Positions 4,600-5,258 of a stretch of DNA of 5,258 nt are shown piece by piece. A model generated the notes under the pieces. It was not told the origin of the DNA and did not search any database. It was given only the letters and a program-made list of their open reading frames with translations. Made by a program: the position numbers and the translations under genes. Every line of letters begins with the position of its first letter. Within the stretch, counting starts at the first letter, position 1. Source of the stretch: Bacteroidetes bacterium 4572_112 (GTDB lineage Bacteria; Bacteroidota; Bacteroidia; Bacteroidales; UBA1556); assembly GCA_002254285.1 (NCBI GenBank), contig NIUZ01000149.1:1-5258 (forward strand), read 5' to 3'.

Positions 4600-5258
4600 C
4601 TACTTCATTATTATTTTTGTGATACCACTGCCGCCAAAATCAATATGTGCATCAGTAAAACTTTGCACTTCGCGCAATGTACCAAGGTACTCTCTAATAA
4701 GTTGGCGAAGGATTCCATTTCCTGTACCATGAAGTATTTCAAGGTCTTTGGAATTTACAAGTATAGCTTCATCAATCCAGTTTTTAACAAAAACTAAAGC
4801 TTCTTCAGCTCTCATACCTCGTACATCAATATTTTGCTTAAAACTTAATGAGCGCTTCTGTATTTCCTTTAGAATACCACTATACTGATGGGCATTACCA
4901 GTGGATTTCATCTTCTTTACTTTTACTTTTTCGAGCTTAACATATTTAACCGAAACACGAAGCGAGTTAAAGCTCACTAAAGCATTTTTACCAGTTATTT
5001 GTTCAAGCTGTCCTACGGTTTCCTGACCAATAATCCTTACATTGTCTCCAACAACAGGCTTATCATCAAGGATTTTTATATTAGTTTTTGCTTTTTTAGT
5101 TTTTGTGCTAATTAAGTCATTATCAATTTGCTTAGGTTTTTTAATAAGGTCTTTATTTACCTCCGCTTTTTTGTCCTCTACCGTTTTCCTAATTTTCTTA
5201 AGCTCTTTACTATCGGCCTGACTTTCCTTAATATCTCTTACACTTTTTTCTATAACAC
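4600..5258 (-). CDS. mutS2: MutS2 family protein, C-terminal part with KOW-like segment and Smr domain (5' truncated by window edge)
   Basis: The frame is open without a stop from 4600 to the right edge, so 218 residues are visible of a protein usually near 780-830. An apparent start at 4977 is an internal GTG and should not be used. Numbered from the first full visible codon, residues 1-50 are charged and helical (VIEKSVRDIKES and onward), matching the end of the MutS2 coiled-coil arm. Residues about 68-105 (VVGDNVRIIGQETVGQLEQI...) form the KOW-like beta segment. Residues about 140-218 are the Smr domain, with DVRG (144-147), HGTGNG (176-181) and the closing GGSGITKI. Family studies link MutS2 to suppression of recombination (Helicobacter pylori) and to rescue of collided ribosomes (Bacillus subtilis), with Smr acting as a nuclease or RNA-binding module. 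Which role applies here is unknown. The ATPase domain lies outside the window. It is followed after 32 bases by folC. Confidence 0.93.
   Translation of the reverse strand, partial: VIEKSVRDIKESQADSKELKKIRKTVEDKKAEVNKDLIKKPKQIDNDLISTKTKKAKTNIKILDDKPVVGDNVRIIGQETVGQLEQITGKNALVSFNSLRVSVKYVKLEKVKVKKMKSTGNAHQYSGILKEIQKRSLSFKQNIDVRGMRAEEALVFVKNWIDEAILVNSKDLEILHGTGNGILRQLIREYLGTLREVQSFTDAHIDFGGSGITKIIMK

Noticed and set aside
4591..4797. Plus-strand 68-codon open frame
   Set aside because: It is antisense to the Smr domain of mutS2, which is intact in the other frame.
4600..4977. A separate 125-residue Smr-domain protein starting at GTG 4977
   Set aside because: The frame stays open to the window edge, and the upstream translation is the MutS2 coiled-coil and KOW-like region, so this is the end of mutS2 and not a stand-alone gene.

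Overview
The window looks like an ordinary chromosomal segment of an AT-rich member of the Bacteroidota. Three things in the sequence point there. Two promoter-like boxes have the form TAnnTTTG (TATATTTG at 2205 and 2887), the second with a TTTG box upstream. The coding starts lack Shine-Dalgarno sequences. The tRNA genes do not encode CCA. The protein sequences (FolC with DTGHN, an ALDH3-type enzyme, a bacterial acyl-CoA-binding protein) fit this, but the placement is inference and no species is claimed.

Left part, plus strand (1-2553): the C-terminal half of an iron-dependent alcohol dehydrogenase is cut by the window edge. It is followed by a 156-base spacer holding a degenerate array of 7-base repeats and a second repeat-like motif. 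Next come a complete ALDH3-type aldehyde dehydrogenase and a small acyl-CoA-binding protein with its own promoter and a strong intrinsic terminator. Together the first two enzymes could carry an alcohol through aldehyde to acid, and the third protein binds the acyl-CoA made from long-chain acids. A role in fatty alcohol or fatty aldehyde turnover is a reasonable inference, but substrates are not shown.

Middle (2554-3295): about 310 bases of very AT-rich sequence contain no recognisable gene. They lead into a good Bacteroidota-type promoter preceded by two runs of eight T. This drives tRNA-Gly(GCC), an intrinsic-terminator-like hairpin, tRNA-Leu(UAA) and a second terminator. The tRNA-Leu has a C-U mismatch in the anticodon stem.

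Right part, minus strand (3296-5258): folC (dihydrofolate/folylpolyglutamate synthase) lies 32 bases downstream of mutS2, which runs off the right edge. Read through to the edge, mutS2 shows the end of its coiled-coil arm, a KOW-like segment and the C-terminal Smr domain. The two genes are probably co-transcribed and converge on the tRNA pair.

I found no mobile element, CRISPR array, defence cassette or clearly new system. The points most worth checking are the heptamer array, the tRNA-Leu mismatch, the terminator between the two tRNAs, and the link between the acyl-CoA-binding protein and the aldehyde dehydrogenase.
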